A stretch of 64,000 nt of DNA from Modestobacter marinus (GTDB lineage: Bacteria; Actinomycetota; Actinomycetes; Mycobacteriales; Geodermatophilaceae), in NCBI RefSeq assembly GCF_019799945.1, contig NZ_JABGCH010000026.1, positions 1-64,000 of the forward strand. The letters are read 5' to 3'. How positions within the stretch are numbered: the stretch's first letter is position 1; every line of letters starts with the position of its first letter. Positions 56,183 to 64,000 of this stretch are shown in pieces. The translations under genes and the position numbers were made by a program. Under the pieces are notes generated by a model. That model did not search any database and was not told where the DNA came from. It saw nothing but the letters and a program-made list of their open reading frames with translations.

Positions 56183-57610
56183 TCACACCCGATCGGCTCG
56201 CGAGGGCAGGCGCATGCCACGGAGCACCTCGGGGTCGAACCGCCGCACGGCGTCGAGGCCGGCGAGCTTGTAGCCATAGGTGTACGTCGGCGTGTTGTAG
56301 GACATCCGAAGGACGTCCTCGATGGTGGCCGTACCGTGGATCATCGCCTGGCCGGTGCCGGTCAGTTCGGAGGCGATCTGGCCGATCACGTGCACGCCCA
56401 GCAGGACTCCGTCGTCTCTCCGGAACACCAGCTTCAGCAGGCCGTCTTCCCCGGCGATGAGACCGCGCGGGGTGGAGCCGAGCTCGCAACGGCCGATCTC
56501 GTAGGCAATGCCCGCCGACTTGCAGTCCTGCTCGCTCATACCCGCCCGGGCGACCTCGGGCATCCCGTAGACGGCGCTGACCGGAAGTTGGTCGACGTGG
56601 ACGGAGAAGTTAAGGTCGAAGGCCCCGCAGACCGCCTGCCGCCCCTGATCCGTGGCGATCGATGCCAGCGCCGCGCCGGTGACATCTCCCGCGGCGAAGA
56701 CCGAAGGGCAGCTCGTCTCCCCACGCTCACCGATCACCACCCGACCCCGCCCGTCGATCTCGATACCGACGGTGTCCAGACCCAAGGCCGAGACATCGAC
56801 CCTGCGACCCGCAGCGAAGAGCAGGGCATCCGGCCGCAGCTCCCGGTCGTCGGTCAACATGGTGCGCAGCCGGTCGCCGTCTCGTTGCACCGACGCCATC
56901 CCGGTGCCGGTGATGACCTCGGTACCGCGTCGTCGGAACACTTGCTCCAGACGTGCCGAGATCTCCTCGTCCATCATCGACACCAAGCGGGGACCAGTGT
57001 CGACGATGGTCACCGGCACCCCGAGTGCAGTGAATATCGTGGCGTACTCGACTCCCACGGGACCGCCACCCACGATCAGGATGTCCCGGGGCCGTCGACT
57101 GATCTCCATGATCTGCTCGGAGTCGAAGACCGACGGGTCCTCGAAGGGCACACTGGCAGGACGCAGCGATCGTGATCCGGTTGCGAGGACGATGCGCTCG
57201 CCGCGCAGCCGCGTCTCCTCGCCCGTTGCCGAGCGCACCAGCACCGTGTGGCCGTCCTCCAGCCGGGCCGATCCGGACACCAGTTGCACACCGAACGTCT
57301 GCAGCCGGTCCAAGGTGGCCTGCTGCATGGCCGCGCTCACCACGTGGACCCGCGTGGTGAGCGCCGCGTACATGAGCTCGGGTGGGGCGGCCAGCGAGAG
57401 CCCGTAGGTGCTCTCCTTCTCGAATCCCTTGAGATAGAGGGCGGCCTCCCGAAAGGTCTTCGTCGGGGCGCCGCCGCTGGTCACGACCGTCCCTCCGACG
57501 GTGTCGCGTTCGACCACCGCCACCGAATACCCCAGGTTCGCCGCCATCTGTGCTGCGGACTCCCCGGCTGGCCCGGCTCCGACAACGACAAGATCATAAT
57601 TTCTGGCCAC
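56183..57610 (-). CDS. Transhydrogenase (SthA)-like flavoprotein without the redox disulfide
   Basis: 475 residues, GTG 57610 with a GAGGCGGG ribosome site. FAD motif VVVGAGPAGESAAQMAANLG and NAD(P) motif ILIVGGGPVGVEYATIF are intact; the second FAD motif is VFAAGDVTGAALASIATDQG. The active-site region reads GGTVVTSGGAPTK where lipoamide dehydrogenases have two Cys (GGTCxNxGCxPxK), and the C-terminal His-Glu dyad is not found. SthA enzymes lack one or both cysteines and move hydride between NADH and NADP. The assignment rests on this loss and on the length. It lies downstream of the peroxidase cluster. Confidence 0.78.
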   Translation of the reverse strand: MARNYDLVVVGAGPAGESAAQMAANLGYSVAVVERDTVGGTVVTSGGAPTKTFREAALYLKGFEKESTYGLSLAAPPELMYAALTTRVHVVSAAMQQATLDRLQTFGVQLVSGSARLEDGHTVLVRSATGEETRLRGERIVLATGSRSLRPASVPFEDPSVFDSEQIMEISRRPRDILIVGGGPVGVEYATIFTALGVPVTIVDTGPRLVSMMDEEISARLEQVFRRRGTEVITGTGMASVQRDGDRLRTMLTDDRELRPDALLFAAGRRVDVSALGLDTVGIEIDGRGRVVIGERGETSCPSVFAAGDVTGAALASIATDQGRQAVCGAFDLNFSVHVDQLPVSAVYGMPEVARAGMSEQDCKSAGIAYEIGRCELGSTPRGLIAGEDGLLKLVFRRDDGVLLGVHVIGQIASELTGTGQAMIHGTATIEDVLRMSYNTPTYTYGYKLAGLDAVRRFDPEVLRGMRLPSRADRV

Positions 57611-57775
57611 GATTCACCCGCCTCACGACCTGACCAGGCCCATCGACCGGAAGCTGTACAGAGCAGCAGCACGTCCACGTCCCCCGAACGCATGACCTCC
57701 AGTGCGCTCGGAATCCGAAGGGAGGCGCACAGGCTGAAGACGTGCCGTCCTCCGTGTCGCTGGACCTCGGAGATC
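57611..57775 (-). other. Short coding-like remnant
   Basis: The minus strand reads HEISEVQRHGGRHVFSLCAS... ALEVMRSGDVDVLLLCTASGRWAW with good phase across about 57630-57775, but lacks a proper start and is cut by the SthA-like gene. It could be the tail of a decayed gene. No family recognised. Confidence 0.22.
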
Positions 57776-58468
57776 TCATGCCGCTGGCGCAGCTGCTGGC
57801 GCTCGCGGAGCTGCTCTCACGAGCAGCCCATGGACGTTCACGATGAGGACCCACAGCGGGAACAGCAGTTCCAGCAGCGGTATCAGGCCAGCTGCGGCCA
57901 ACAGGAGCAGGCCCACCGCGGTGCCGATCAAGGCCAGCCATCGGGGGAAGAGGCCGGTGCGGAGCGCGAGCGTCGACGCGGTGAGCACGAACACACCGGC
58001 CATGCGGGTCGCGTAGATGCTCATGAGGTCGTAGGTGGTCGCCCGCCCGAACGTCCACACGTCCAGCGGCGGTCGGCCCTGATGCTCGGCGGCCAAGGTG
58101 AGAAGGGCTCCAGCCTGCGCGGCCATCACGAAGAGCATGCCGACGAACAGCAGGCCGCTGCCGAGGAAGAGGGTGGCGAAGAACTTGTCCTCCTTGACGC
58201 CCAGCTGCTCACGTAGCACGCCGATGGACCACAGGAAGAAGATGCCCGCGAACGGGACCAGGTTCAGCGCCAACACCACGGAGTCGCGCTGGGTGGAGTT
58301 GGTGAGCCACGTCCCCGCGTCCACCGCGCTGGAGGGCACCGCCTTCAAGATCAATACGATGACGGTGCCGTACAGCAGGGCGAACACGATGCCGGCGATG
58401 GCTGCAATCCGCGGGCTGGTAACTGCGGGAGGGGTGGGCTCGGCGTCTTCTGCCATCACTCTTGCCAT
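57776..58468 (-). CDS. Six-helix membrane protein, unknown function
   Basis: 230 residues from ATG 58468 (GGAGG, eight bases upstream); GTG 58471 is an alternative. Six hydrophobic segments are visible: IAAIAGIVFALLYGTVIVLIL; SVVLALNLVPFAGIFFLWSIGVL; FFATLFLGSGLLFVGMLFVMAA; ATRMAGVFVLTASTLAL; WLALIGTAVGLLLLAAAGLIPLLELLF; VLIVNVHGLLV. The layout is like DUF4386-type proteins, though I cannot confirm the family. It lies between the peroxidase and the flavoprotein on the same strand, with about 190 bases to the former. Confidence 0.6.
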   Translation of the reverse strand: MARVMAEDAEPTPPAVTSPRIAAIAGIVFALLYGTVIVLILKAVPSSAVDAGTWLTNSTQRDSVVLALNLVPFAGIFFLWSIGVLREQLGVKEDKFFATLFLGSGLLFVGMLFVMAAQAGALLTLAAEHQGRPPLDVWTFGRATTYDLMSIYATRMAGVFVLTASTLALRTGLFPRWLALIGTAVGLLLLAAAGLIPLLELLFPLWVLIVNVHGLLVRAAPRAPAAAPAA

Positions 58469-58662
58469 CACAGGTGCCTCCTGAGCCGGTAGTGGAGCTG
58501 ATTCGGTCTGGCGGTGATTCGGGCCCGACCTGGCTGCTGACCTGGGCGAGCCAACCGCTCTCCCAGTCCCCGCCCACCGGCCTCGTCCCGGCGGCTTTGG
58601 CGTGGGTCACGGGGGGTGCAGGTCCTAGATCGCCGACCACCGATCGCGCCCAGGAGTTCAGC

Positions 58663-60021
58663 TCAGGTGTTCCGGTCGCCGAGCCAGCGCAGAGCGCGGA
58701 TCCCGGGCTGGAAGCAGTATTCGCCGCCACGGTTGACGACGAACGTCGGCAGGCCCTTCAGGCGGCGGCGGATAGGCTTGTGCGGCACTGTGAGCTGGTC
58801 GTGCTCATCGTGAGCGGCGATGAGCGGGTCATGCTCGTCGGGTGCACCGATGAACTTGCCGTCGTTGCCCCATTGCGCCTGCACGAACTCGAACTGGCGC
58901 GCGAGGTTCGCGTTGACTGCGGCGAACAGGAGGCCGCGGTCGCCACCGTCATCATCGAGGATGCCCTCAGGTAGCTGCGGTCCGTAGCTGGCGCCGCGAC
59001 GGATCAGCCGGTGCAGGCGCACCTCCCCGGTGACCGCAGCGTCGCGGGGGTTCATCCGCCGCGCGTGCGAGCCGACCGGACACGCCAGGCCCTGAGGATC
59101 GTCGGCGCCGTAGAGGAAGGCGTTGTTGCGGTCGGGGTCAGCCCCCAGTTCGGGCTCGTCGTGATCCGGAGCAAGGGCCAGCGGGGCGCCGCTGGGCCAG
59201 CGTCCGATCAGCTTGGCGGCGAGCGCTTGCTCCTCGGCCGGGCTCGTTGCCTGCTCCCGGAAATACCGCCGGAACGCGGCCACGTCGGTGTAGAGCTTGC
59301 GGAAGACGAGGTAGCTCCCATTGCGACCGAGCACTTCCGGCTGCGGTGCCGGTGACACATCCCCGGTCTCGTTCAGGTAACCCAGGACGAACTCGCCCGG
59401 CTTGAGCAAGGCCTCGTGCGGATTGCTGCCGGGGACCCCGCTGCTCTCGACACCGGGCTGGGAGATGCCATCATGGAAACCGAGGACGTTCCGCCCGTCG
59501 TGCGGGGAGTACACGTCCTGCCGCCACACCCGGCCGATGCCGGGAAGTCTGTCCAGAGCGGCTCGGGCGGTCGCCAGGGTCGCCTCGAATCGTGCGACGT
59601 CCGGGGCGAGCATCACGAGCACCACGTGGACGTCGGAGGAGCCGAGGGGGCGTTCCCACTGTGCGGGTGCACTCGGGCCGACGTCACCGAGTTCTTCCGC
59701 ACGTGCTGCCATGCCTTGCCGGAACTCCGGTGCGAACGTGTCAAGGGAGTCCTGGGGCACGCCGAGGGCTTGCAGGCCGGCGAAGCTGAACCCGACGCTC
59801 AGCGAGGCCTGAGCGAGAGGATCGAGGACCTCGGCGGCCGGACTCACCACGGCGGCCAGGCGGCGAACCAGCTCCTGGCCGTCGCGCCGGTCGTCGATGC
59901 GAAGTGCCAGGTAGGCGCCGGCATAGGGGTCGGGGCGAGGCCGGAGTGTGCCTGCCTGTATGTCGTCGAGCTCGAGCGCAGTCACGTTGAGTGAGGCGCC
60001 GGTCGGCGCGGTGATGGTCAT
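58663..60021 (-). CDS. DyP-type heme peroxidase
   Basis: 452 residues, ATG 60021. Family motifs are complete: GFHDGISQP (181-189, distal Asp184) and the proximal-His segment CPVGSHARRMNPRD (His319, Arg326). It is of the longer, fungal-like D type (about 450 residues), whose members oxidise bulky dyes and lignin phenolics. There is no signal peptide (Tat-type or otherwise) and no encapsulin gene nearby, so it is probably cytosolic. The DUF4331 gene precedes it by 16 bases. The AGGACG ribosome site is weak. Confidence 0.9.
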   Translation of the reverse strand: MTITAPTGASLNVTALELDDIQAGTLRPRPDPYAGAYLALRIDDRRDGQELVRRLAAVVSPAAEVLDPLAQASLSVGFSFAGLQALGVPQDSLDTFAPEFRQGMAARAEELGDVGPSAPAQWERPLGSSDVHVVLVMLAPDVARFEATLATARAALDRLPGIGRVWRQDVYSPHDGRNVLGFHDGISQPGVESSGVPGSNPHEALLKPGEFVLGYLNETGDVSPAPQPEVLGRNGSYLVFRKLYTDVAAFRRYFREQATSPAEEQALAAKLIGRWPSGAPLALAPDHDEPELGADPDRNNAFLYGADDPQGLACPVGSHARRMNPRDAAVTGEVRLHRLIRRGASYGPQLPEGILDDDGGDRGLLFAAVNANLARQFEFVQAQWGNDGKFIGAPDEHDPLIAAHDEHDQLTVPHKPIRRRLKGLPTFVVNRGGEYCFQPGIRALRWLGDRNT

Positions 60022-60037
60022 GGTCGCGTCCTGTTCG

Positions 60038-61162
60038 TCAGTGCCCCGCCAGGGGCTGGTTGGCCGGCGCCAGATACGGGAAGTCAGTGCCTGCCGGCGT
60101 GGTAGCGGCGCGGACCCCGTCGCTGATCGGGGGACCCTGCCCGGCCGTGATGAGGAGCGTGTAGATCTTGTCCATCACGTCGTCGTTGAGTGAGCGACCG
60201 CCGCAGGTGGTGTGCGGGCGCCCGGCCAACATCGATTGCTCGATCTCGAAGAAGCCGCTGTCCGAAAAGGGCTTCGAGACGTCGATGACGAGGTAGTCGC
60301 CGAGGAGCAACTCGGTCAACGGGTGGTCGCCCTCCTCGGTGGTCTGCCAGTCCTCTTTGCCGTCGAGACGGTCAATAACGGGAAGATTGGCGTTGAGCCG
60401 CGCTCGGTAGGCGCCGCGGTAGTCCTTCCCCATGTGGAACGGATCCTCCAGGTTGTACAGATCGCGCAGCTCCATGTCGCTGTTGACCGAGTCGTAGGCC
60501 TTCGGTGACAACATGACGTTCTTGACCTCAGGCCGGCCGGTGCGCTCGAGCCTGATGGGCAAAGGACCCGAGACGACCGTCTCGGCGGCCACCGCGAACA
60601 CCGGCCCCTGCCCGCCGCTGCGCAGCGGTGCACAGTCGGCCTCGACCACGATGCCCAGCACATCTGCTCCCACCAGAGAATTCGTGCCGGGGTCGGAGAA
60701 GGCGAGCTGCCCGCTCATCATGGACTTCGCAAAGGCTGGTTGATCGATGAAGAAGGGGTCGGAACGCAGGCCGGCGTAGAAGCTGAGGGCGTCGGTGTGC
60801 ACACCCGAGATGTCGTTGACCGTGACCGAGACCGGCTCGCCGGACATCGCGACACAACGCCCGATCTGCACCGTGGTCGAGCCATCACCGGGGGCCGGCC
60901 GATCGAAGGAGATGTCAAAGGTGATCTCCTCGGTCTCCGTGCCGACGGCGAGGTGCGTCGCCTCGTCGGGGATCGTGACCGGGCGCATCCGGAAGCGGAA
61001 GGTGATGGCGTCGGAGAACGTCGTGTCCGGCTTCGCGTCCGGGTGCACGGTCATCACCAGGACGATCCGCTCCTGCTGCGAGGGGCTGGGGAACACGTAG
61101 AAGTCGCAGATGTCACCGGCGGGACCGGCGATGGCCCGGGGCCCAGAGAAGTGGTCGGACAC
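60038..61162 (-). CDS. DUF4331 family protein
   Basis: 374 residues from GTG 61162 (GGGAGGG ribosome site). VSDHFSGPRAIAGPAGDICDFYVFPSPS is the DUF4331 start (SDH...P..D..D.Y.F). FRMRPVTIPDEAT and many beta strands follow; near the C-terminus is GDYLVIDVSKPFSDSGFFEIEQSMLAGR with a GGRSLNDDVMD motif. Members are beta-rich proteins, often secreted; no function is established. Here there is no signal peptide. The gene lies between the barrel-like protein and the peroxidase. Confidence 0.75.
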   Translation of the reverse strand: MSDHFSGPRAIAGPAGDICDFYVFPSPSQQERIVLVMTVHPDAKPDTTFSDAITFRFRMRPVTIPDEATHLAVGTETEEITFDISFDRPAPGDGSTTVQIGRCVAMSGEPVSVTVNDISGVHTDALSFYAGLRSDPFFIDQPAFAKSMMSGQLAFSDPGTNSLVGADVLGIVVEADCAPLRSGGQGPVFAVAAETVVSGPLPIRLERTGRPEVKNVMLSPKAYDSVNSDMELRDLYNLEDPFHMGKDYRGAYRARLNANLPVIDRLDGKEDWQTTEEGDHPLTELLLGDYLVIDVSKPFSDSGFFEIEQSMLAGRPHTTCGGRSLNDDVMDKIYTLLITAGQGPPISDGVRAATTPAGTDFPYLAPANQPLAGH

Positions 61163-61257
61163 GGTATCGACCCTCCCGAGTCGGAACGGCGGCTGAGACC
61201 GTGGTCGGACAGGCGGCGCAATCGCGCCGCCTGTCCAACTGCGCACGGAGCTCGGCG

Positions 61258-61818
61258 TCAGTCGGCAGCCTGCTGGAGCAGCGGCGCCAGGGCCGGATGC
61301 GCCAGCGCCTCTTGGGCGGCGGGGTCATCGAGGACCTGCTGGAACGCACGGTCTACCCGAAGCGCCTTGGTGACCTGCGGCTGCGTCACGTCGCCGAAGT
61401 AGTCCCAGAATCCTGCGGCCTCGATCTGGCCCGACTGGAGGAACGCCTTGATGTCGGCATTGGTGGCCGCGTCCACATCCTCGATCGTGAATTCATTCGT
61501 GTGCTGCAGCCAGTCCGCCCACACCGGCAGGCCGACCAGGGCGACGGCGTCATCGACGTAGGGGTCCCACTCGCTCTCGAACGAGGTCAACCACATCAGC
61601 CGATGGTCGTCGTCGAACAGGACGAACCGGAGGCTGCGCAGGCCGATCCTCTGGAGGGTCGACTTGGTTCCGGCGTCGCGCAGCCGATCCTCGAACACCT
61701 TGATCGCGGCCTTCATCTCGTCAATGTGGCCTTCCTTGACGGTCATGAGCGCGCTCAACTCCGAAACCACGCCGTGAACTCTGCCCTTGCCCGACTTGAC
61801 GCTGGTAGTTCCGGTCAT
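61258..61818 (-). CDS. Dimeric alpha/beta-barrel-like protein
   Basis: 186 residues from ATG 61818 (AAGGAG). The N-terminal 100 residues are EthD/Dabb-like: ELSALMTVKEGHIDEMKAAIKVFEDRLRDAG followed by LRSLRFVLFDDDHRLMWLTSFESEWDPYVDDAVALVG. The C-terminal part is helical (DVTQPQVTKALRVDRAFQQVLDDPAAQ). Such ferredoxin-like barrels are structurally related to DyP and chlorite dismutase. It is first in the DUF4331-DyP unit. I did not recognise a specific family name. Confidence 0.6.
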   Translation of the reverse strand: MTGTTSVKSGKGRVHGVVSELSALMTVKEGHIDEMKAAIKVFEDRLRDAGTKSTLQRIGLRSLRFVLFDDDHRLMWLTSFESEWDPYVDDAVALVGLPVWADWLQHTNEFTIEDVDAATNADIKAFLQSGQIEAAGFWDYFGDVTQPQVTKALRVDRAFQQVLDDPAAQEALAHPALAPLLQQAAD

Positions 61819-62191
61819 GACTACTCCTTCTGGATCGAACCTCAAGGACCTGACGTTGCGTCAATCCTGATGGCTGACGCGTCGATCGCTGGGCCGGCAT
61901 CAATCCCGAGCCGGCGTTTGTCGCTGATGACCCCCACCGCGTTGACGTGCGGTGGACCGCGGCCCGAATCGCTCCCCTTGTTGGGTCCTTCGGCGGTCGG
62001 TCACCATGTCTGTCGATATCCCTACGTACTCGGTCGGCGAGGAGTGGGCGCAACCCACTGGCCGCTGGCGATCACCTCGAGGAGGACCTGTGAAGCATGC
62101 GCTGTATCCCGCGCCAGACCCTCACCCACGGCGGGTGACTCGCCTCGGTTGACAGCCAGCGCGATCGGGCGACGGCTCGGCCGGTGGCCGT
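61819..62191. other. 373-base gap, upstream of the peroxidase cluster
   Basis: No gene supported. It contains the inverted repeat at 61851-61863, a TTGACG-like -35 (minus strand, overlapping the repeat) and otherwise no clear features. A minus-strand frame (ESPAVGEGLARDTAHASQVLLEVIASGQW) has mild codon phase and may be a tail of the decayed LuxR-type gene. Confidence 0.4.
61851..61863. promoter_or_regulatory. Inverted repeat TGACGttgCGTCA upstream of the peroxidase cluster
   Basis: A perfect 5-bp inverted repeat with a three-base centre, 33 bases before the ATG of the first gene. The minus strand also has TTGACG here, the -35 consensus, so a regulator binding this site would block the promoter. 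Confidence 0.32.
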
Positions 62192-62618
62192 TCAGCCGGG
62201 CTCCTGGGCGAGCAGTTGGGACTGCAGGAAGTCGGTGGCGAGCCGGACGTCGCGGACCCCGGTCGCGGGCCTGATCCCCGTGCGGGAGAGGGTGGCCAGG
62301 TAGAGCCCCGCGGCCCATCCCTCGGTGCGGCGGGCCAGGCCGGCGACCTCCTCGTCGGGGGGGCGGAGCAGGTGGCTCGCAGCAGTGCCCGTGCCCCGTC
62401 CTCGGTGAAGGCGAGGCTCTCGCCCCGATCTCCAGGGGCCCCGGGCACGCTGACGCGCGAGCGGCACCGGCATCGCGCGCCCGGCGAGGGCGATCTGCAT
62501 CGTTCCCCCGGACACGACCGACGAGAGTCACCAGGGCGTCCAACGAGGCTCCGTCCCCCAGATGGCGGACGGCGTCCAGGACGAGCCAGACCGGTAGGGC
62601 CGGCACCAACGGTCGGTA
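62192..62618 (-). pseudogene. Decayed MalT/LuxR-type STAND regulator
   Basis: Pieces of one protein are spread over at least three frames on the minus strand: TYRPLVPALPVWLVLDAVRHLGDGASLDALVTLVGRV (about 62618-62510), TMQIALAGRAMPVPLARQRARG (about 62500-62440), SLAFTEDGARALLRATC (about 62420-62370), and DEEVAGLARRTEGWAAGLYLATLSRTGIRPATGVRDVRLATDFLQSQLLAQEPG to the stop at 62192. This is the Walker B to winged-helix part of the MalT-type ATPase family. The N-terminal P-loop and the C-terminal HTH are missing. Confidence 0.65.
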
Positions 62619-62679
62619 CGTCGCAACGGTCGATGTCGTGCGGCGCCGACGGCGATGCCATGTGCACACGAATTCCCGC

Positions 62680-63714
62680 TCAGCCGTTCGGTGTGATCAC
62701 CGCGCGTCCCTTGATTTCGCCGTCGTGGAGGAGGTGGTATGCCTCGCCCGCGCGCTCCAGGGGGAATTGCTCGACCAGCATTCTGATCTTTCCCGCCTGG
62801 GCCAGGCTCACGACCTCCATGAGCTCGGGGATCGAGCCCCAGTAGGGCGAGGCGACGGAGCACTCTTTCGCCGGGCTGTGGAAGTTCACGGGCAGCGCGC
62901 CGCCGCCGAGACCCACGATCGTCACGTGGCCGAGGACCCGGGAGATCTGTGCCGCCATCTCCAGCGTTGGCTTCGCGCCCACCATGTCGAGAACCAGGTT
63001 GGCGCCCTGACCGCGGGTGATGTCCTTGACCCGCTGCACCGCGTCATCGCCCGAGACCAGTGCCTCGTCGGCGCCCATCGTCTTGGCGGTCTCGAGCTTG
63101 GCGGGCGACGTGTCCACCGCGACCACGGTCGCCGCCGCGCTCAACGCCTTCAACACCTGGATCGCCATCTGGCCAAGGCCGCCGGCACCGATCACGACGG
63201 CGGTGGACCCCGGCCCGAGAAGGTGTGTCGATCGCTTCACGGCGTGATAACTGGTGAGCGCCGCGTCGCTGAGCGGTGCCGCCTCACGCGGGTCCAGGGT
63301 GCCCAGCGGGATCAGGAAGCGCGTGGACGGGACGACCATGTAGTCGGCCATGCCGCCGTCCCGGCCGAGTCCGCCGGGCTTGTTCTGCCCGGGGTCCTGG
63401 CAGTAGTTCTCCATGCCTACGCGACAGTTCCCGCAGGTGCCGCAGCCCCAGGGGCCATAGACGAGCACGGGGTCCCCGACTGCGAACCCTGTCGCGCCGG
63501 CCCCCAATTCCTCGACCCAGCCCGCGTTCTCATGGCCGAGGGTGAAGGGGAGCGGGAGCGGCGTGTCCGCAGGTGCCTCCATGATGTGGAGATCGGAGTG
63601 GCAGGCGCCTGCACCCCCGATCTTTATCAATACCTGCCCCGGTCCGGGCTCGGGCACTTCCACTTCACGGAGCTCGGCCGGCTTCTGCCACTCGACGAAC
63701 TGGAATGCCTTCAT
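62680..63714 (-). CDS. Zinc-dependent NAD(P) alcohol dehydrogenase
   Basis: 344 residues. Catalytic zinc ligands Cys38 (GACHSDLH), His61-Glu62 (GHENAG) and Asp150 (PLSDAALTSYHA); structural zinc Cys91, 94, 97 and 105 (CGTCGNCRVGMENYC); coenzyme loop GAGGLG at 176-181. This is a medium-chain dehydrogenase. The P450 stop is 14 bases upstream, so the pair is one operon. A P450 followed by an ADH suggests hydroxylation of a substrate to an alcohol and then oxidation to an aldehyde or ketone. Confidence 0.87.
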   Translation of the reverse strand: MKAFQFVEWQKPAELREVEVPEPGPGQVLIKIGGAGACHSDLHIMEAPADTPLPLPFTLGHENAGWVEELGAGATGFAVGDPVLVYGPWGCGTCGNCRVGMENYCQDPGQNKPGGLGRDGGMADYMVVPSTRFLIPLGTLDPREAAPLSDAALTSYHAVKRSTHLLGPGSTAVVIGAGGLGQMAIQVLKALSAAATVVAVDTSPAKLETAKTMGADEALVSGDDAVQRVKDITRGQGANLVLDMVGAKPTLEMAAQISRVLGHVTIVGLGGGALPVNFHSPAKECSVASPYWGSIPELMEVVSLAQAGKIRMLVEQFPLERAGEAYHLLHDGEIKGRAVITPNG

Positions 63715-63728
63715 GATTCCTCGAGTCT

Positions 63729-64000
63729 CTAGTCTCGTATCCGGTCGTAGTCGACCAACAGGTGTTGCGGGCCACGGAAGACCTGGCTACGCCGGTACGG
63801 CGGAGGATCGACGACGAGCCGTGGGTTCTCCACGCGGCGGAGGAAGACCTCCAGCGCGAGATTCACCTCCAGGCGCGCGAGCGGGCCGCCGAAGCAGGTG
63901 TGGATGCCGCTACCCCAGCCGAAGTGCTCGTTGTCGGGGCGTTGGGGATCGAATCTGCTCGGGTCGGCGAATCGGCGGGGGTCGCGGTTCGCGGCGCCGT
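63729..64000 (-). CDS. Cytochrome P450, C-terminal part (5' end outside window)
   Basis: About 89 C-terminal residues. The reverse-strand reading gives ANRDPRRFADPSRFDPQRP (the PERF-like region) and FGWGSGIHTCFGGPLARLE, the heme-binding FGxGxHxCxG loop with the cysteine ligand. The chain then ends at a TAG at 63731-63729. It precedes the alcohol dehydrogenase. The rest of the enzyme lies to the right of the window, where ferredoxin and reductase genes may also be. Confidence 0.9.
   Translation of the reverse strand, partial: GAANRDPRRFADPSRFDPQRPDNEHFGWGSGIHTCFGGPLARLEVNLALEVFLRRVENPRLVVDPPPYRRSQVFRGPQHLLVDYDRIRD

Noticed and set aside
58472-58662. A gene in the 191-base gap between the DyP and six-helix protein
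   Set aside because: No frame with good phase and start; two GATTCGG repeats are short and unexplained.

Overview
The window is very GC-rich, gene-dense actinobacterial DNA. Starts are often GTG, many genes are joined by 4-base GTGA overlaps, and several promoters look leaderless (TANNNT 8-9 bases before the start codon). The order of the first 31 kb matches the Mycobacterium tuberculosis Rv1691-Rv1710 block: TPR, HAD phosphatase, small protein, tlyA, nadK, recN, steA, steB, pyrG, nudix, xerD, parA, scpA, scpB. Gene content (SpoOM, 13E12-type HNH gene, DUF222, SARP regulators) suggests Geodermatophilaceae (Blastococcus, Geodermatophilus or Modestobacter-like). That family call is an inference, not a proof.

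Layout. 0-5.2 kb: a repeat-rich TPR protein, an SSB-like protein, DUF1015, TPR, HAD phosphatase and an SCP2-like protein. 5.4-9.4 kb: the tlyA-nadK-recN operon. 9.4-21.1 kb: a TetR regulator diverging from a long envelope and cell-division operon (steA, steB, a MraY/WecA-like membrane protein, murJ, a GT4 glycosyltransferase, a large phosphatase-like membrane protein), running into pyrG and an ADP-ribose Nudix hydrolase. 21-27.9 kb: a PASTA-type Ser/Thr kinase with an extracellular repeat stalk, small metabolic genes, alanine dehydrogenase and xerD. 28-31.4 kb: parA, a ribbon-helix-helix-like partner, scpA and scpB (chromosome segregation). rluB, cmk and der, expected next, are absent; a decayed 13E12/DUF222 HNH gene stands there instead.

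32.8-44.9 kb is mixed: a P-loop protein, gamma-glutamyltransferase, a family-A DNA polymerase, a glycerophosphodiesterase, a PAS-GGDEF-EAL protein, an FAD oxidoreductase and an AfsR/SARP regulator. From 45.0 to 48.7 kb three separate genes each carry a frameshift, mostly in short G/C runs. This means either local gene decay or assembly error. 48.7-54.9 kb is a signalling block: CPBP protein, LuxR-type response regulator, SpoOM, an intact histidine kinase, then a kinase-like protein that has lost its histidine and ATP-binding motifs, facing a receiver-only response regulator.

56.2-64.0 kb is all on the minus strand, has visibly lower GC and contains gene remnants, so it looks acquired. It holds the end of a cytochrome P450 with a zinc alcohol dehydrogenase, a decayed MalT/LuxR regulator, and a tight cluster of a dimeric-barrel-like protein, a DUF4331 protein and a DyP-type peroxidase. 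Downstream lie a membrane protein and a transhydrogenase-like flavoprotein without redox cysteines. This oxidative cluster is the best candidate in the window for an undescribed system. No rRNA, tRNA, CRISPR array or complete insertion sequence was seen.
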